The translations under genes were made by a program, and so were the position numbers. Below the pieces are notes generated by a model that saw nothing but the letters and a program-made list of their open reading frames with translations, did not search any database and was not told the origin of the DNA. From a virus, in the IMG/VR virus record IMGVR_UViG_3300042868_004419, positions 1 through 34,447 of that record: DNA of 34,447 nt; one strand, 5' to 3'. Of the stretch, positions 1 through 6,961 are shown one piece after another (the first letter of the stretch is position 1; each line of letters begins with the position of its first letter).

Positions 1-878
1 AATTGCATCAATTTACGATTTCTTTTTAATATTTCCAAGTTATTTTCAAATAAATCGTAAGCTTTTGTTTTCTTTGGTTGCTCTTTGATAAATTCTAATA
101 AAGATTCAGTAGTTTGAACTACCTCTTCAGTTAATATTGGAAAGTTTTTTATAATTGTTTTTAATCCTAATCCGGGTAAACCATTTAAATTATCAGATTT
201 ATCACCGTCAATCATTCTGAAATTGACAAAGTTATGTGGGTGGATTCCGAACTCTTCTACCACTTCTGGTATATTATAGATTTTCTTTTTAGATGGTGAA
301 TAAACACTTACATCTTTATTTACCAATTGTAAGAAATCTTTATCGGAACTCATTATCACAACCTTCTCATCTTCCTTCTTTAATTGAGTAGTGATGTAAG
401 CAATAACATCATCGGCTTCGATTCCATCATAAATCATAATGGATACTGGTAAAGAAGAAAGTAATTCACCTAATCCGACCATTTGCCGTCTCATAGATTG
501 ACTTTCTTCTTCTGGATTCATTTCAACAGATGCAGCACGATTCAATCTCATTTTGATTTTGTTGTTGCCTCTATCTGCTTTATAACCAGAGTATATATCT
601 TGTCTGCTTTTGTTACCACCTTTACCATCAAATACAATGATACATCGGGTAGGATTGATTGTACGGATTGCGTAGCCGATACTTTTTAAAGTACCGACTA
701 TGCCTCCAATGTGGTCTCCATTATCGTTAAGATTTGGAGCAGTTGACCAAGAACGAATGAAGGTATTAAGACCATCAATAATTAATGTTTTGGAGTTACG
801 ATGTAAATCACCAAATTCATTATGTTCTTTATCTATTTGTTTTAGTATATCTAAATACCTTTTGTTAATCTGACTCAT
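1..878 (-). CDS. rnh: 5'-3' exonuclease / RNase H (T4 rnh-like, FEN-1 fold), 3' end cut by window
   Basis: Structure-specific 5' nuclease that would remove RNA primers and flaps during lagging-strand synthesis. At least 292 residues are visible; the C-terminus lies beyond the left edge. Seen in order: LIIDGLN near residue 27-33 (first metal-binding Asp), VFDGKGGNKSRQ followed by YSGYKADR (basic arch), GIEADDVIAYI, VIMSSDKDFLQLV, and MIDGDKSDNLNGLPGLG, the helix-3-turn-helix DNA-binding loop. These acidic clusters are the metal ligands of the FEN/T4 RNase H family. The ATG at 878-876 starts inside the end of the upstream recombinase gene (14-nt overlap), so the two are probably translationally coupled. 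It is the last visible gene of the ssDNA-binding protein/recombinase/nuclease operon. The family is certain; calling it the T4 rnh counterpart rests on phage context. Confidence 0.88.
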   Translation of the reverse strand, partial: MSQINKRYLDILKQIDKEHNEFGDLHRNSKTLIIDGLNTFIRSWSTAPNLNDNGDHIGGIVGTLKSIGYAIRTINPTRCIIVFDGKGGNKSRQDIYSGYKADRGNNKIKMRLNRAASVEMNPEEESQSMRRQMVGLGELLSSLPVSIMIYDGIEADDVIAYITTQLKKEDEKVVIMSSDKDFLQLVNKDVSVYSPSKKKIYNIPEVVEEFGIHPHNFVNFRMIDGDKSDNLNGLPGLGLKTIIKNFPILTEEVVQTTESLLEFIKEQPKKTKAYDLFENNLEILKRNRKLMQ

Positions 879-1968
879 TGCCTTCATCCGTTGTTATTTC
901 AACTTCCTCTGATGCTGATGTTTTATATTGTAAAATAGTTGCTTCGCAGATTCTACGATAGATTTGGTCTTTTAAAGACTCATCCTGTAAAATAGATACA
1001 AAGTCTTTTGATTGGAATTTGATTTCCTCTCCTGATTCAATATCAGTATATGTGTACCAAGCACCGGCTTGTTTTACTAATTTTTGGTCTTTCATAACTG
1101 AAATCCACCCACCATAGTTATCAATACCTCTATCAAAGAAAATATCAAAATCTGCGTGTCTCAAAGGAGGTCCCATTCTGTTTTTGATAACCTGACAACG
1201 AACCTTAATACCTACGATTCTATCTCCTGCTTTCAATTGTCCCATATTCTTCAATCTCAATCTAACAGATGCGTGGAATGCAAGTGCTTTTCCACCCGAT
1301 GTTGTCCACGGGTCTCCAAACATTGCGTTCATTTTCTGTCTTAATTGGTTTGTGAATACTAATGCAATAGATTGTCTACCAATCATATTGGTAATCTTTC
1401 TCATTGCTTTTGAAATGATGATTGCCTTATCAGTTGCGTAACCGTCTTTATCATAATCAGCTTCCATCTCTTTCTTTGAAGATGCTGCTGCTACTGAATC
1501 TACTACGATTGTAACTAATCTATCCTTATCACCCTTACGAACTTGCTCAATAATTGTTTCACAAGCTTCAAAAATACCCTCAACGGTATCTACTGAAACA
1601 TAAAGGAGTTTGGAAATATCCACTCCAATTGCTTCTAAAAATTCTCTACTAACTGCGGTTTCGGTATCAATCAGAACTGCAACACCACCTTTACGTTGTG
1701 CTTCAGCTAATAAATGGGCAGAGAGCAGAGATTTTCCACTCTGCTCTAAACCCGTTATTTCTGTTATTCTACCAACTGGCAATCCTCCATAAGGTCTGTT
1801 TGAGATTGCAACATCTAACATTGCATTTCCCGTTGATAACCAATCTTTGACGTTTGTCGGAGCATCCGTACTATCATCGTCTAAGAAATAGGCAATCTTC
1901 CCATCCTTATTTTGTTTGTTTAGAGAATCGGCAAGTAAACTTGCTAAATCATCTTCTCTTTTTGCCAT
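865..1968 (-). CDS. uvsX: UvsX/RecA-type recombinase
   Basis: ATP-dependent strand-exchange protein for recombination-dependent replication and repair. The 367 residues carry Walker A GLEQSGKS (73-80), DTET with the presumed catalytic Glu at about 103, Walker B LVTIVVDSVAA (151-161, Asp157), and the L2/DNA-binding region FTNQLRQKMNAMFGDP leading into TTSGGKALAFHASVRLRL (205-238). The TSGGKAL-F-ASVRL signature is typical of RecA proteins. The tail is acidic (EEVEITTDEGNESD), as in RecA. Walker A departs from the bacterial GPESSGKT consensus, as expected for phage forms. It follows the gp32-like gene by 12 nt and overlaps the nuclease start by 14 nt. T4 itself does not keep these three genes contiguous, so the order is a local arrangement. 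Confidence 0.93.
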   Translation of the reverse strand: MAKREDDLASLLADSLNKQNKDGKIAYFLDDDSTDAPTNVKDWLSTGNAMLDVAISNRPYGGLPVGRITEITGLEQSGKSLLSAHLLAEAQRKGGVAVLIDTETAVSREFLEAIGVDISKLLYVSVDTVEGIFEACETIIEQVRKGDKDRLVTIVVDSVAAASSKKEMEADYDKDGYATDKAIIISKAMRKITNMIGRQSIALVFTNQLRQKMNAMFGDPWTTSGGKALAFHASVRLRLKNMGQLKAGDRIVGIKVRCQVIKNRMGPPLRHADFDIFFDRGIDNYGGWISVMKDQKLVKQAGAWYTYTDIESGEEIKFQSKDFVSILQDESLKDQIYRRICEATILQYKTSASEEVEITTDEGNESD

Positions 1969-1980
1969 TTGTAACTAATT

Positions 1981-2847
1981 TTAGTTGTTAAATAAATCGT
2001 CAAATGCCGAAGTAACATCATCTTTTGTTGTTACCGATGCTTTTGGTGCAGGTGTGATAGGAAGTTCATCATCCCAAGGTAGTGTATCTACTACTGGTTT
2101 TGATTCTACTCCACCACCCAAATCATGTGATACCGATGGTTTTGGCTTTGGTGCTTCTAATTCAGCAACAACCTCATCACTATCACCGTTAGCTCCTGCA
2201 GTTGGGTTTAACCAATTTTCTAATACTGATTTTAATTCTGCGTAAGATAATTCAGAATACAATTCCGTAATATCTTTTTGTGCGTTCAATAATTCAGTTA
2301 CTGCTTCTGCTTCTGGTAAGATTTTAGATACCGCAGGTTTAACTCTGATTGTAGTTGTTGGGTATGCTGCATTTGATTCCTCAGCAGATACTACTTCTAA
2401 TACAATATCACGTCCTGTGTGTGGGTCTGTAATATCACCGTAATCAGGGTCTGCAATGTATCCTAAGATGTCCTGATAAACAGTTTTACCAAATCCCCAA
2501 AACTTAACTCCTTCACTTTCCTTACCTCTTACGATTACAGGTGCGAATGTTCTTAATTTTGGCTCCATCTTCTTACCTGCTTTCCAATCGTCTGTATCAC
2601 CTGTACGTTTAAGTTTTTCTGCAAACTCTACGATTGGGTCAGGTCTACCAAATGAAATTGGAGATAGATAAGTTTTGTTGTTAATATTGTAGTGAAAATA
2701 CAATTCAATAAAAGGATTGTCCTTATTAAATTTGTAAGGTACTAAACGGATTTGAGATTTTCCGTTTGCCGGTTTCCAAATTGAATCCGACTTCTTTGTG
2801 TTTGTTTGAAGAGAGCTAAATCTCTTTAATGCTAATGAAATGTCCAT
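1981..2847 (-). CDS. 32: gp32-like single-stranded DNA-binding protein
   Basis: 288-aa protein that would coat ssDNA at replication forks and cooperate with the recombinase encoded next. The N-terminal basic segment (SLALKRFSSLQTNTKKSDSIWKP) is followed by an OB-fold-like core: IRLVPYKFNKDNPFIELYFHYN, then KFWGFGKTVYQDILGYI and DITDPHTGRDIVLEV. This pattern matches T4 gp32-type proteins. A Pro/Ala/Glu-rich linker (about 215-265) leads to an acidic tip, DDVTSAFDDLFNN, the partner-binding tail typical of SSBs. There is no Cys at all, so the Zn-finger of T4 gp32 is absent. The start at 2847 follows an A/T-rich leader with a stem-loop and paired repeats that resembles the T4 gene 32 autoregulatory operator. 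No strong Shine-Dalgarno is present. Confidence 0.85.
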   Translation of the reverse strand: MDISLALKRFSSLQTNTKKSDSIWKPANGKSQIRLVPYKFNKDNPFIELYFHYNINNKTYLSPISFGRPDPIVEFAEKLKRTGDTDDWKAGKKMEPKLRTFAPVIVRGKESEGVKFWGFGKTVYQDILGYIADPDYGDITDPHTGRDIVLEVVSAEESNAAYPTTTIRVKPAVSKILPEAEAVTELLNAQKDITELYSELSYAELKSVLENWLNPTAGANGDSDEVVAELEAPKPKPSVSHDLGGGVESKPVVDTLPWDDELPITPAPKASVTTKDDVTSAFDDLFNN

Positions 2848-2852
2848 TGCTT

Positions 2853-2893
2853 TTTTAAATTTTAAGTGTTAATAAATTGTTTTAAATTTTAAG
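2853..2893 (-). repeat. Paired 14-bp direct repeat in the gp32-like gene leader
   Basis: On the coding strand CTTAAAATTTAAAA occurs exactly twice, at 2893-2880 and 2866-2853, separated by 13 nt of A/T-rich sequence and ending 5 nt before the start codon. An unstructured A/U-rich stretch with UUAAA-type repeats next to the start codon is where T4 gp32 binds its own mRNA, so these are candidate autoregulatory binding sites. The function is inferred. Confidence 0.6.
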
Positions 2894-2929
2894 GTTATAT
2901 CGCGATTACCTATATCTAAATATAACCTT
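2891..2929 (-). promoter_or_regulatory. Leader stem-loop upstream of the gp32-like gene (candidate translational operator)
   Basis: Coding-strand arms AAGGTTATAT (2929-2920) and ATATAACCTT (2900-2891) form a perfect 10-bp stem around a 19-nt loop. The stem ends 44 nt before the start codon. Downstream sequence is A/T-rich with little structure apart from the paired repeats. Position and layout recall the pseudoknot plus unstructured A/U tract of T4 gene 32. No T run follows, so it is not a terminator. Confidence 0.6.
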
Positions 2930-2938
2930 TTTACATTT

Positions 2939-2958
2939 TGTTGTATAAAGATACAACA
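2939..2958. repeat. Inverted repeat over the -7 element of the gp32-like gene promoter
   Basis: TGTTGTAT (2939-2946) and ATACAACA (2951-2958) form an 8-bp perfect inverted repeat with a 4-nt centre. It covers the putative -7 element TATCTTTA and would fit an operator. Read on the plus strand it is followed by a T run, but no plus-strand gene exists to terminate. Confidence 0.45.
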
Positions 2959-2977
2959 TTTTTTTTACTTTTCCAAG
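2946..2977 (-). promoter_or_regulatory. Bacteroidota-type promoter for the gp32-like/recombinase/nuclease operon
   Basis: Coding strand: CTTG (-33 region, 2977-2974), 20-nt spacer, TATCTTTA (-7 region, 2953-2946). This fits TTG-N19/20-TAnnTTTG/A. Transcription would begin near 2941, giving a leader of about 90 nt that contains the stem-loop and the paired repeats. The -33 region shares the string TTGGAAAAGTAAAA with the promoter at 3798-3829. Confidence 0.6.
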
Positions 2978-3014
2978 CTTTATTTTGCCCAATAAAAAAC
3001 CTTTATTTTGCCCA
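2978..3014. repeat. Short tandem duplication at the 3' end of the Nmad1-like gene
   Basis: CTTTATTTTGCCCA occurs at 2978-2991 and again at 3001-3014 with a 9-nt spacer. The right copy covers the last codons and stop of the gene ending at 3003; the left copy is non-coding. This looks like a small tandem duplication of the gene end. Confidence 0.6.
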
Positions 3015-3359
3015 TTTTCCTCTACTCACTAATTGAGCAATTACGGAATATATAGATAGGTCTTGGTAAGTATCTTCAACTGATTCTCCAACTTCATCTG
3101 GTTGACCCATAACTACCAATTGTTTTAATCTGTTGATTTTATCATTTTGTCTGAACCACAATCCAGTCAAAGATAGTTTAATATCTTCTTTGGTTTGTAA
3201 TGGTGTTCCTACTGAAATGTTACCAGGTCCGTAGTTTCTTTGTTTTTTACAAAATGTATCATACATCTCGTTTAAAATAACTTTGAATTCCTCACAAGTT
3301 TGTGGATACACTTCTTCGCAATATTCAATTGCCGATTGTTCTAGTTTGGTTTCTGTCAT
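3003..3359 (-). CDS. Nmad1/DUF1599-like small protein (nucleotide-modification-associated)
   Basis: 118 aa. The segments YDTFCKKQRNYGPGNIS, GLWFRQNDKINRLKQL and ESVEDTYQDLSIYSVIAQLV match my memory of the DUF1599/Nmad1 pattern: a KK-x-DYG-like motif, DK-NRL, and E-x-DT--DL--Y. Members are common in phages, often beside nucleotide-metabolism or base-modification genes, but the reaction is not established. The gene starts 3 nt after the stop of the 41-aa gene and is probably the last gene of the unit driven by the promoter at 3798-3829. No other obvious DNA-modification gene is visible in the window. The family call is moderate and no function is claimed. Confidence 0.55.
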   Translation of the reverse strand: MTETKLEQSAIEYCEEVYPQTCEEFKVILNEMYDTFCKKQRNYGPGNISVGTPLQTKEDIKLSLTGLWFRQNDKINRLKQLVVMGQPDEVGESVEDTYQDLSIYSVIAQLVSRGKWAK

Positions 3360-3362
3360 AAC

Positions 3363-3488
3363 TTATTTTTTAATACCCCATTTTTTTTCTAACATAGTAT
3401 AATACCTCTGTGTTTTGTTTCCGTTATACAGAAAATACACAATGTGGATGTCTAACCACAATTCAATCTTTTTTAGTAACTGTTTCAT
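3363..3488 (-). CDS. Small hypothetical protein, 41 aa
   Basis: An open frame begins with ATG at 3488-3486, inside the last 26 nt of the gene ending at 3463, and ends with TAA at 3365-3363, four nt before the next ATG. The product starts MKQLLKKIELWLDIH, has an aromatic middle (VYFLYNGN) and ends in a basic tail (LEKKWGIKK). It fills what would otherwise be a 100-nt gap between tightly packed genes, the strongest argument that it is real. No family is recognised. The basic, amphipathic N-terminus could bind membrane or nucleic acid, but that is speculation. Confidence 0.45.
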   Translation of the reverse strand: MKQLLKKIELWLDIHIVYFLYNGNKTQRYYTMLEKKWGIKK

Positions 3489-3792
3489 CTTTTTTATTTA
3501 TTTTGTTTTTAAGTTTTATTGCTAATGCGCACAATTCGTATTCTTCGTTTTCTTCCAAAATTTTTATATTATCATCCAACAAACCATCAAATTCATTACT
3601 TCTAATTGATAATGCTATAACAAGAATTCCTTTTACAATTATTTCTGCAAAATCTATCTTTTTTCTTTTGTTTATTACGGCATAATTTATTGCATGAATT
3701 ATTGCTTTGGCAATTTCAATTTGATGTTTTTCAAATAGTTCGTTTGGATTATCTTCCGAAATCTGTAATGGGACGAATTTTTCTGCTTTCAT
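3463..3792 (-). CDS. Hypothetical protein, 109 aa
   Basis: Not recognised. The sequence is mostly helical and charged: MKAEKFVPLQISEDN, a central hydrophobic helix FAEIIVKGILVIALSI, and a Lys-rich C-terminus (KLKNKINKKDETVTKKD). There is no signal peptide and the hydrophobic stretch is too short and polar at its edges for a confident membrane span. A host-like promoter at 3798-3829 ends only 5 nt before the ATG, so the mRNA may be leaderless. It probably heads a unit with the 41-aa gene and the Nmad1-like gene. Confidence 0.6.
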   Translation of the reverse strand: MKAEKFVPLQISEDNPNELFEKHQIEIAKAIIHAINYAVINKRKKIDFAEIIVKGILVIALSIRSNEFDGLLDDNIKILEENEEYELCALAIKLKNKINKKDETVTKKD

Positions 3793-3797
3793 TAATA

Positions 3798-3829
3798 CAA
3801 ATATACGGAAAATATTTTACTTTTCCAAA
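3798..3829 (-). promoter_or_regulatory. Bacteroidota-type promoter, possibly giving a leaderless mRNA
   Basis: Coding strand TTTG (3829-3826), 20-nt spacer, TATATTTG (3805-3798), an exact TAnnTTTG match. Five nt separate the -7 element from the ATG at 3792, so the transcript should begin at or beside the start codon. The -33 element lies in the last codons (NLEK) of the upstream gene. Confidence 0.65.
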
Positions 3830-4224
3830 TTATCTATATTAATTGCTTTAAAAACTTTTGTAGGAATTTTTTTGTATCCGTTTGGAGATGTTGTGATAAT
3901 ACAGTTTTTGTATTCATCCCACTCTAACTGATAAGTATTATCTAACATACCACCTGTTTTCGATTTAACCACTTCGTTAAGTGCGTTGATAGTGTAGATT
4001 GTATTGGATTGTTTTTTTCTATGAACTAAAATTGTTTTCCACACAGATGGAATAGCCAAAGAACCCTTTTCTACATTAAATGTAATATAAAGTTCTCCCA
4101 AATTTGTTTTACTCTCTAATACAAAAACGTTTGGATTTGTAAGTATATATTGGTTTAGAACGAATTCTAATGATTTATCTAGTTCTTCTTTTGTGGTAAA
4201 AAGACATAATAACTGTGTATTCAT
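3817..4224 (-). CDS. Hypothetical protein, 135 aa
   Basis: Not recognised. It begins MNTQLLCLFTTKEELDKSLEF and alternates short beta-like segments (LGELYITFNVEKG, WKTILVHRKKQSNTIYTINAL, YQLEWDEYKNCIIT), suggesting a small alpha/beta fold. No catalytic motif, signal peptide or membrane segment is seen. An ATATTTAT motif lies 27 nt upstream of the ATG, so it may be expressed late, unlike its downstream neighbours. Its final codons supply the -33 element of the next promoter. Confidence 0.6.
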   Translation of the reverse strand: MNTQLLCLFTTKEELDKSLEFVLNQYILTNPNVFVLESKTNLGELYITFNVEKGSLAIPSVWKTILVHRKKQSNTIYTINALNEVVKSKTGGMLDNTYQLEWDEYKNCIITTSPNGYKKIPTKVFKAINIDNLEK

Positions 4225-4250
4225 CTATTATTAGTTTATTAACTTTAAGG

Positions 4251-4258
4251 ATAAATAT
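4251..4258 (-). promoter_or_regulatory. Late-promoter-like motif ATATTTAT
   Basis: The octamer lies 27 nt upstream of the start at 4224 and is followed on the coding strand by CCTTAAAG. No TTG is found at -33 spacing. It is one of ten copies in the window. Confidence 0.45.
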
Positions 4259-4281
4259 AAAATTACAAACTAAAAACGATT

Positions 4282-6447
4282 TTATTTACTACTTTTTCTA
4301 CTATCTACTTTTGAAGCAACGCATTCTCTTAAACCTTTACCCAATTTTTTTTCAACTTTTTTACTTTCACCAGATGTTCTCCAACTATCTTCTGCCAATG
4401 AAACCGTTCCGTTTGGACTCGTAATTTCAATAAATCCAGTAGTTGCGTTGATTTTACATTGCTTTAATAAGTGTTTATTTAATTGAGCTCTTCCTTCTTC
4501 CGATTCAATATCTCCTTTAAATCCACTTAATTCTGCTAAACACCCTCTAAAATCACCAGGAACACTATCTCTAATACCAGTTACTGCTGCTAAATTACCA
4601 TCATAATTTTCAACCATTAAATCAAAGTGCATTGAATGAACTACGGTTGCAATATATGCTTCGGTGTGAGGACCATTATTTCCATCTTTATCTGGGAATC
4701 CTCTTTCTTTATCTGCTTGGCCAATTTGATTTACCATATCACTATGAACCGCTGCAACTAAATCTTTTTCATCGTTTTTGTTCTTAACTGCCAATGATAC
4801 CGATTCTGAATTTAAGTCTATATCAGGATATTTTTGTTTCATTTTTGTAACCTGAGCAAACTCACCAACTTTTGTAAGAACTTTACCAAATGGTTTATAA
4901 CCAACAGTTTTACCTTTTGCTTCTTCCGATTTCATATATTGTTGAGTTGCCGAAAGAAGTTCTGCGGTTGATACTTTTTGTAAATCTATACCGTTTTCTT
5001 GTGCAAATTTATTAAACCCTACATGTTGTCTTAAAGCATCCGTATATGGTTTCATTTCTTCAGTTTCACTGAGTTTAACAAAATTTTCATCAATCTTCAT
5101 AGATGCAAATGCTCTGTTGGTTGCCTGTTTACCATCTTTACATCTTTCAATTCCATCTTTTGCAAAAGTTACTACTGCTTCGGATACTTCTGGACCAAAC
5201 TGTTTTATGATACTACCCAACATATATTCAGGAGTAGTGTTTGCCCACATATCATTTAATTCATTTGCCTTTTTATTTGTAATATGTAATATGGTAGTTC
5301 TATCATTTTTATCTTTACCAATTACCATAGTATCGTGAAATCCTAATTTATCAAATGCTTTGATTTCTTTTTCGTAATGTTTAATATCATCTGCATTCCC
5401 AGATTTTTTTGCTTCTTCGTATTTATCTTGTAAATGTGCACGGATTGCCTCATCATGTCCACCTATTGCCGGATTTGATTGAATTACATGAAATGGTTTT
5501 GATTCATCTATATTACTATTGTTTCTAATTGCATGCAAAGTGGCGTGTGCTCCATCAAAACTAGCATCTGCCCAATCTCTAAATGTTTTTGGGTCTTTTC
5601 TAAGTCCTTTATTACCACCTTTAAACCACAAAGATTCAGGGTTAGCTTCTAATCTTTTTAATTGTAAATCACCCCATACTTTTCTTTGTGCAAGATAATC
5701 AACTGCTTCTTCCGGAGAAACTCCTAATTGTTTAGAAACTTCACCAATTTTTCTTTTATTATCTTTTGCTTTTGCAAGAATATTTTGTTTTTCAACTTCA
5801 ATTGCTTCTGCATTTTCTTCTTTAAAATTGGAAAATCCATTTTCTTTAAATTTATTTGCACCACGTGTCAATGTTGATTCCCCCCAAGATGCAACTGCAC
5901 CACCTGGACCCGCTATTCCGTTATCTCTTAAATCATTTGTTTCATCCGATGATTTAATAATTTCAGAATCATCACCATTATTTAACGATTGTCTAGTTGT
6001 TTCTTGGTCTTGGTTTAATTTTTTTTGTTTAGGTGTTTCTGGTTGAGATGCTACAGGTTCAGGTGTTGGTTCTGTACCTTTTTCAGCTGATGATTGGAAA
6101 TCACTACCACTTAACTTTTGAGATTGTTTAGGTTCTGATTGTTTTGCAGGTTGAGCCGGGTCTGTGTGAGTTCCTGCTTTTAATGCATCTGCTTTTGCTT
6201 CTTTACTTCCAAAGTAAATCAACTTCCCACTCTCCTTAGACCTTGCCGCAAGTGCTCTATCTGGTTTGGTTGCTTCTTTAATATACTCAAACACAACAGA
6301 TGCTCTATCTGTAAGTTGTTGTGCAGAATCTATACCTCTTTCTCTTAAAAGTTTTACCAATATTTGTTTGTGGGATTCGTTTGTTAAATCAACAATCCCT
6401 ACCTTATAACTTAACTCCTCTAATATCTCGTCAAAATTTGGATACAT
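4282..6447 (-). CDS. Large probable virion protein, 721 aa
   Basis: Function not recognised; virion association is inferred from context and from resemblance, as I remember it, to structural proteins of marine T4-like phages. The N-terminal helical module (1-60; MYPNFDEILEELSYKVGIVDLTNESHKQIL) is followed by ALAARSKESGKLIYFGSKEAKADALKAGTH (65-95). A low-complexity Gln/Pro/Glu/Lys linker (95-175) leads to a large alpha/beta region with TTILHITNKKANELND and TEAYIATVVHSMHFDLMVENYDG. The last 90 residues contain GDFRGCLAEL and a basic tail (KKVEKKLGKGLREC...DSRKSSK). No enzymatic motif was identified. The start follows the stop of the 149-aa gene by 8 nt, so the two are probably co-expressed. Confidence 0.6.
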   Translation of the reverse strand: MYPNFDEILEELSYKVGIVDLTNESHKQILVKLLRERGIDSAQQLTDRASVVFEYIKEATKPDRALAARSKESGKLIYFGSKEAKADALKAGTHTDPAQPAKQSEPKQSQKLSGSDFQSSAEKGTEPTPEPVASQPETPKQKKLNQDQETTRQSLNNGDDSEIIKSSDETNDLRDNGIAGPGGAVASWGESTLTRGANKFKENGFSNFKEENAEAIEVEKQNILAKAKDNKRKIGEVSKQLGVSPEEAVDYLAQRKVWGDLQLKRLEANPESLWFKGGNKGLRKDPKTFRDWADASFDGAHATLHAIRNNSNIDESKPFHVIQSNPAIGGHDEAIRAHLQDKYEEAKKSGNADDIKHYEKEIKAFDKLGFHDTMVIGKDKNDRTTILHITNKKANELNDMWANTTPEYMLGSIIKQFGPEVSEAVVTFAKDGIERCKDGKQATNRAFASMKIDENFVKLSETEEMKPYTDALRQHVGFNKFAQENGIDLQKVSTAELLSATQQYMKSEEAKGKTVGYKPFGKVLTKVGEFAQVTKMKQKYPDIDLNSESVSLAVKNKNDEKDLVAAVHSDMVNQIGQADKERGFPDKDGNNGPHTEAYIATVVHSMHFDLMVENYDGNLAAVTGIRDSVPGDFRGCLAELSGFKGDIESEEGRAQLNKHLLKQCKINATTGFIEITSPNGTVSLAEDSWRTSGESKKVEKKLGKGLRECVASKVDSRKSSK

Positions 6448-6455
6448 AATTTAAT

Positions 6456-6905
6456 TTATCTAAATGGATTCCATAAACCTCTCTTATCCACTTCTTTTTG
6501 TGTAGATGGTGCAACTTTTGCATTCTTTTGATGTGAATACTTCATTGGGTTATACGGTTCTAATTCGGATGTATTTACATTACCATCAGCATCAGTTTTA
6601 GTTTCACCTCTTTCATCTCCCATTCTTACGATACCAACTGTTTTTGTTCTCTTGTTATACACAACTGAATCTACACCCATATCGGATTTATCAGTTTTTG
6701 TTTTTTTTGAACTACTATTTCCACCAAATACCGATGTTCCTTTTACAGGTTCAGAACTTTGAGCAGCTTGACCAGCAGTTGTAGTTTTACCTGCAATTGT
6801 TATCTTTGTATCAGGTCTTAACGTATGTTGTTTTTGATATGAATCAAATGCTGCCTGATTTCTAAAATCCATTTCCCTTAAAGGAATTAAGTTTACTAAT
6901 TTCAT
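6456..6905 (-). CDS. Probable virion-associated protein, 149 aa
   Basis: The N-terminus MKLVNLIPLREMDFRNQ is followed by AFDSYQKQHTLRPDTKITIAGKTT, a module I associate with structural proteins of T4-like marine phages. A Ser/Lys/Thr-rich linker follows and the end is KRGLWNPFR. The frame stays open upstream to an ATG at 7004, but that extension would overlap the polymerase-like gene and lie upstream of the putative promoter at 6930-6961. The start at 6905 is therefore preferred. No enzymatic motif is seen. It probably works with the 721-aa protein encoded 8 nt downstream. Confidence 0.6.
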   Translation of the reverse strand: MKLVNLIPLREMDFRNQAAFDSYQKQHTLRPDTKITIAGKTTTAGQAAQSSEPVKGTSVFGGNSSSKKTKTDKSDMGVDSVVYNKRTKTVGIVRMGDERGETKTDADGNVNTSELEPYNPMKYSHQKNAKVAPSTQKEVDKRGLWNPFR

Positions 6906-6928
6906 ATGTTTGTGTTTGTGTATATTGT

Positions 6929-6961
6929 ATAAATATAAAACTTTATTGTAAATGAACCAAA
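6929..6961 (-). promoter_or_regulatory. Promoter with both host-type spacing and the ATATTTAT motif
   Basis: Coding strand TTTG (6961-6958), 20-nt spacer, TATATTTA (6937-6930), overlapping ATATTTAT (6936-6929). It could be read by host RNA polymerase and by a late form. The octamer ends 23 nt before the start at 6905. Confidence 0.55.

Noticed and set aside
2939-2966. Hairpin plus T run on the plus strand that looks like a terminator
   Set aside because: No plus-strand gene leads into it; the stem overlaps the -7 element of a minus-strand promoter and is better read as an operator or coincidence.
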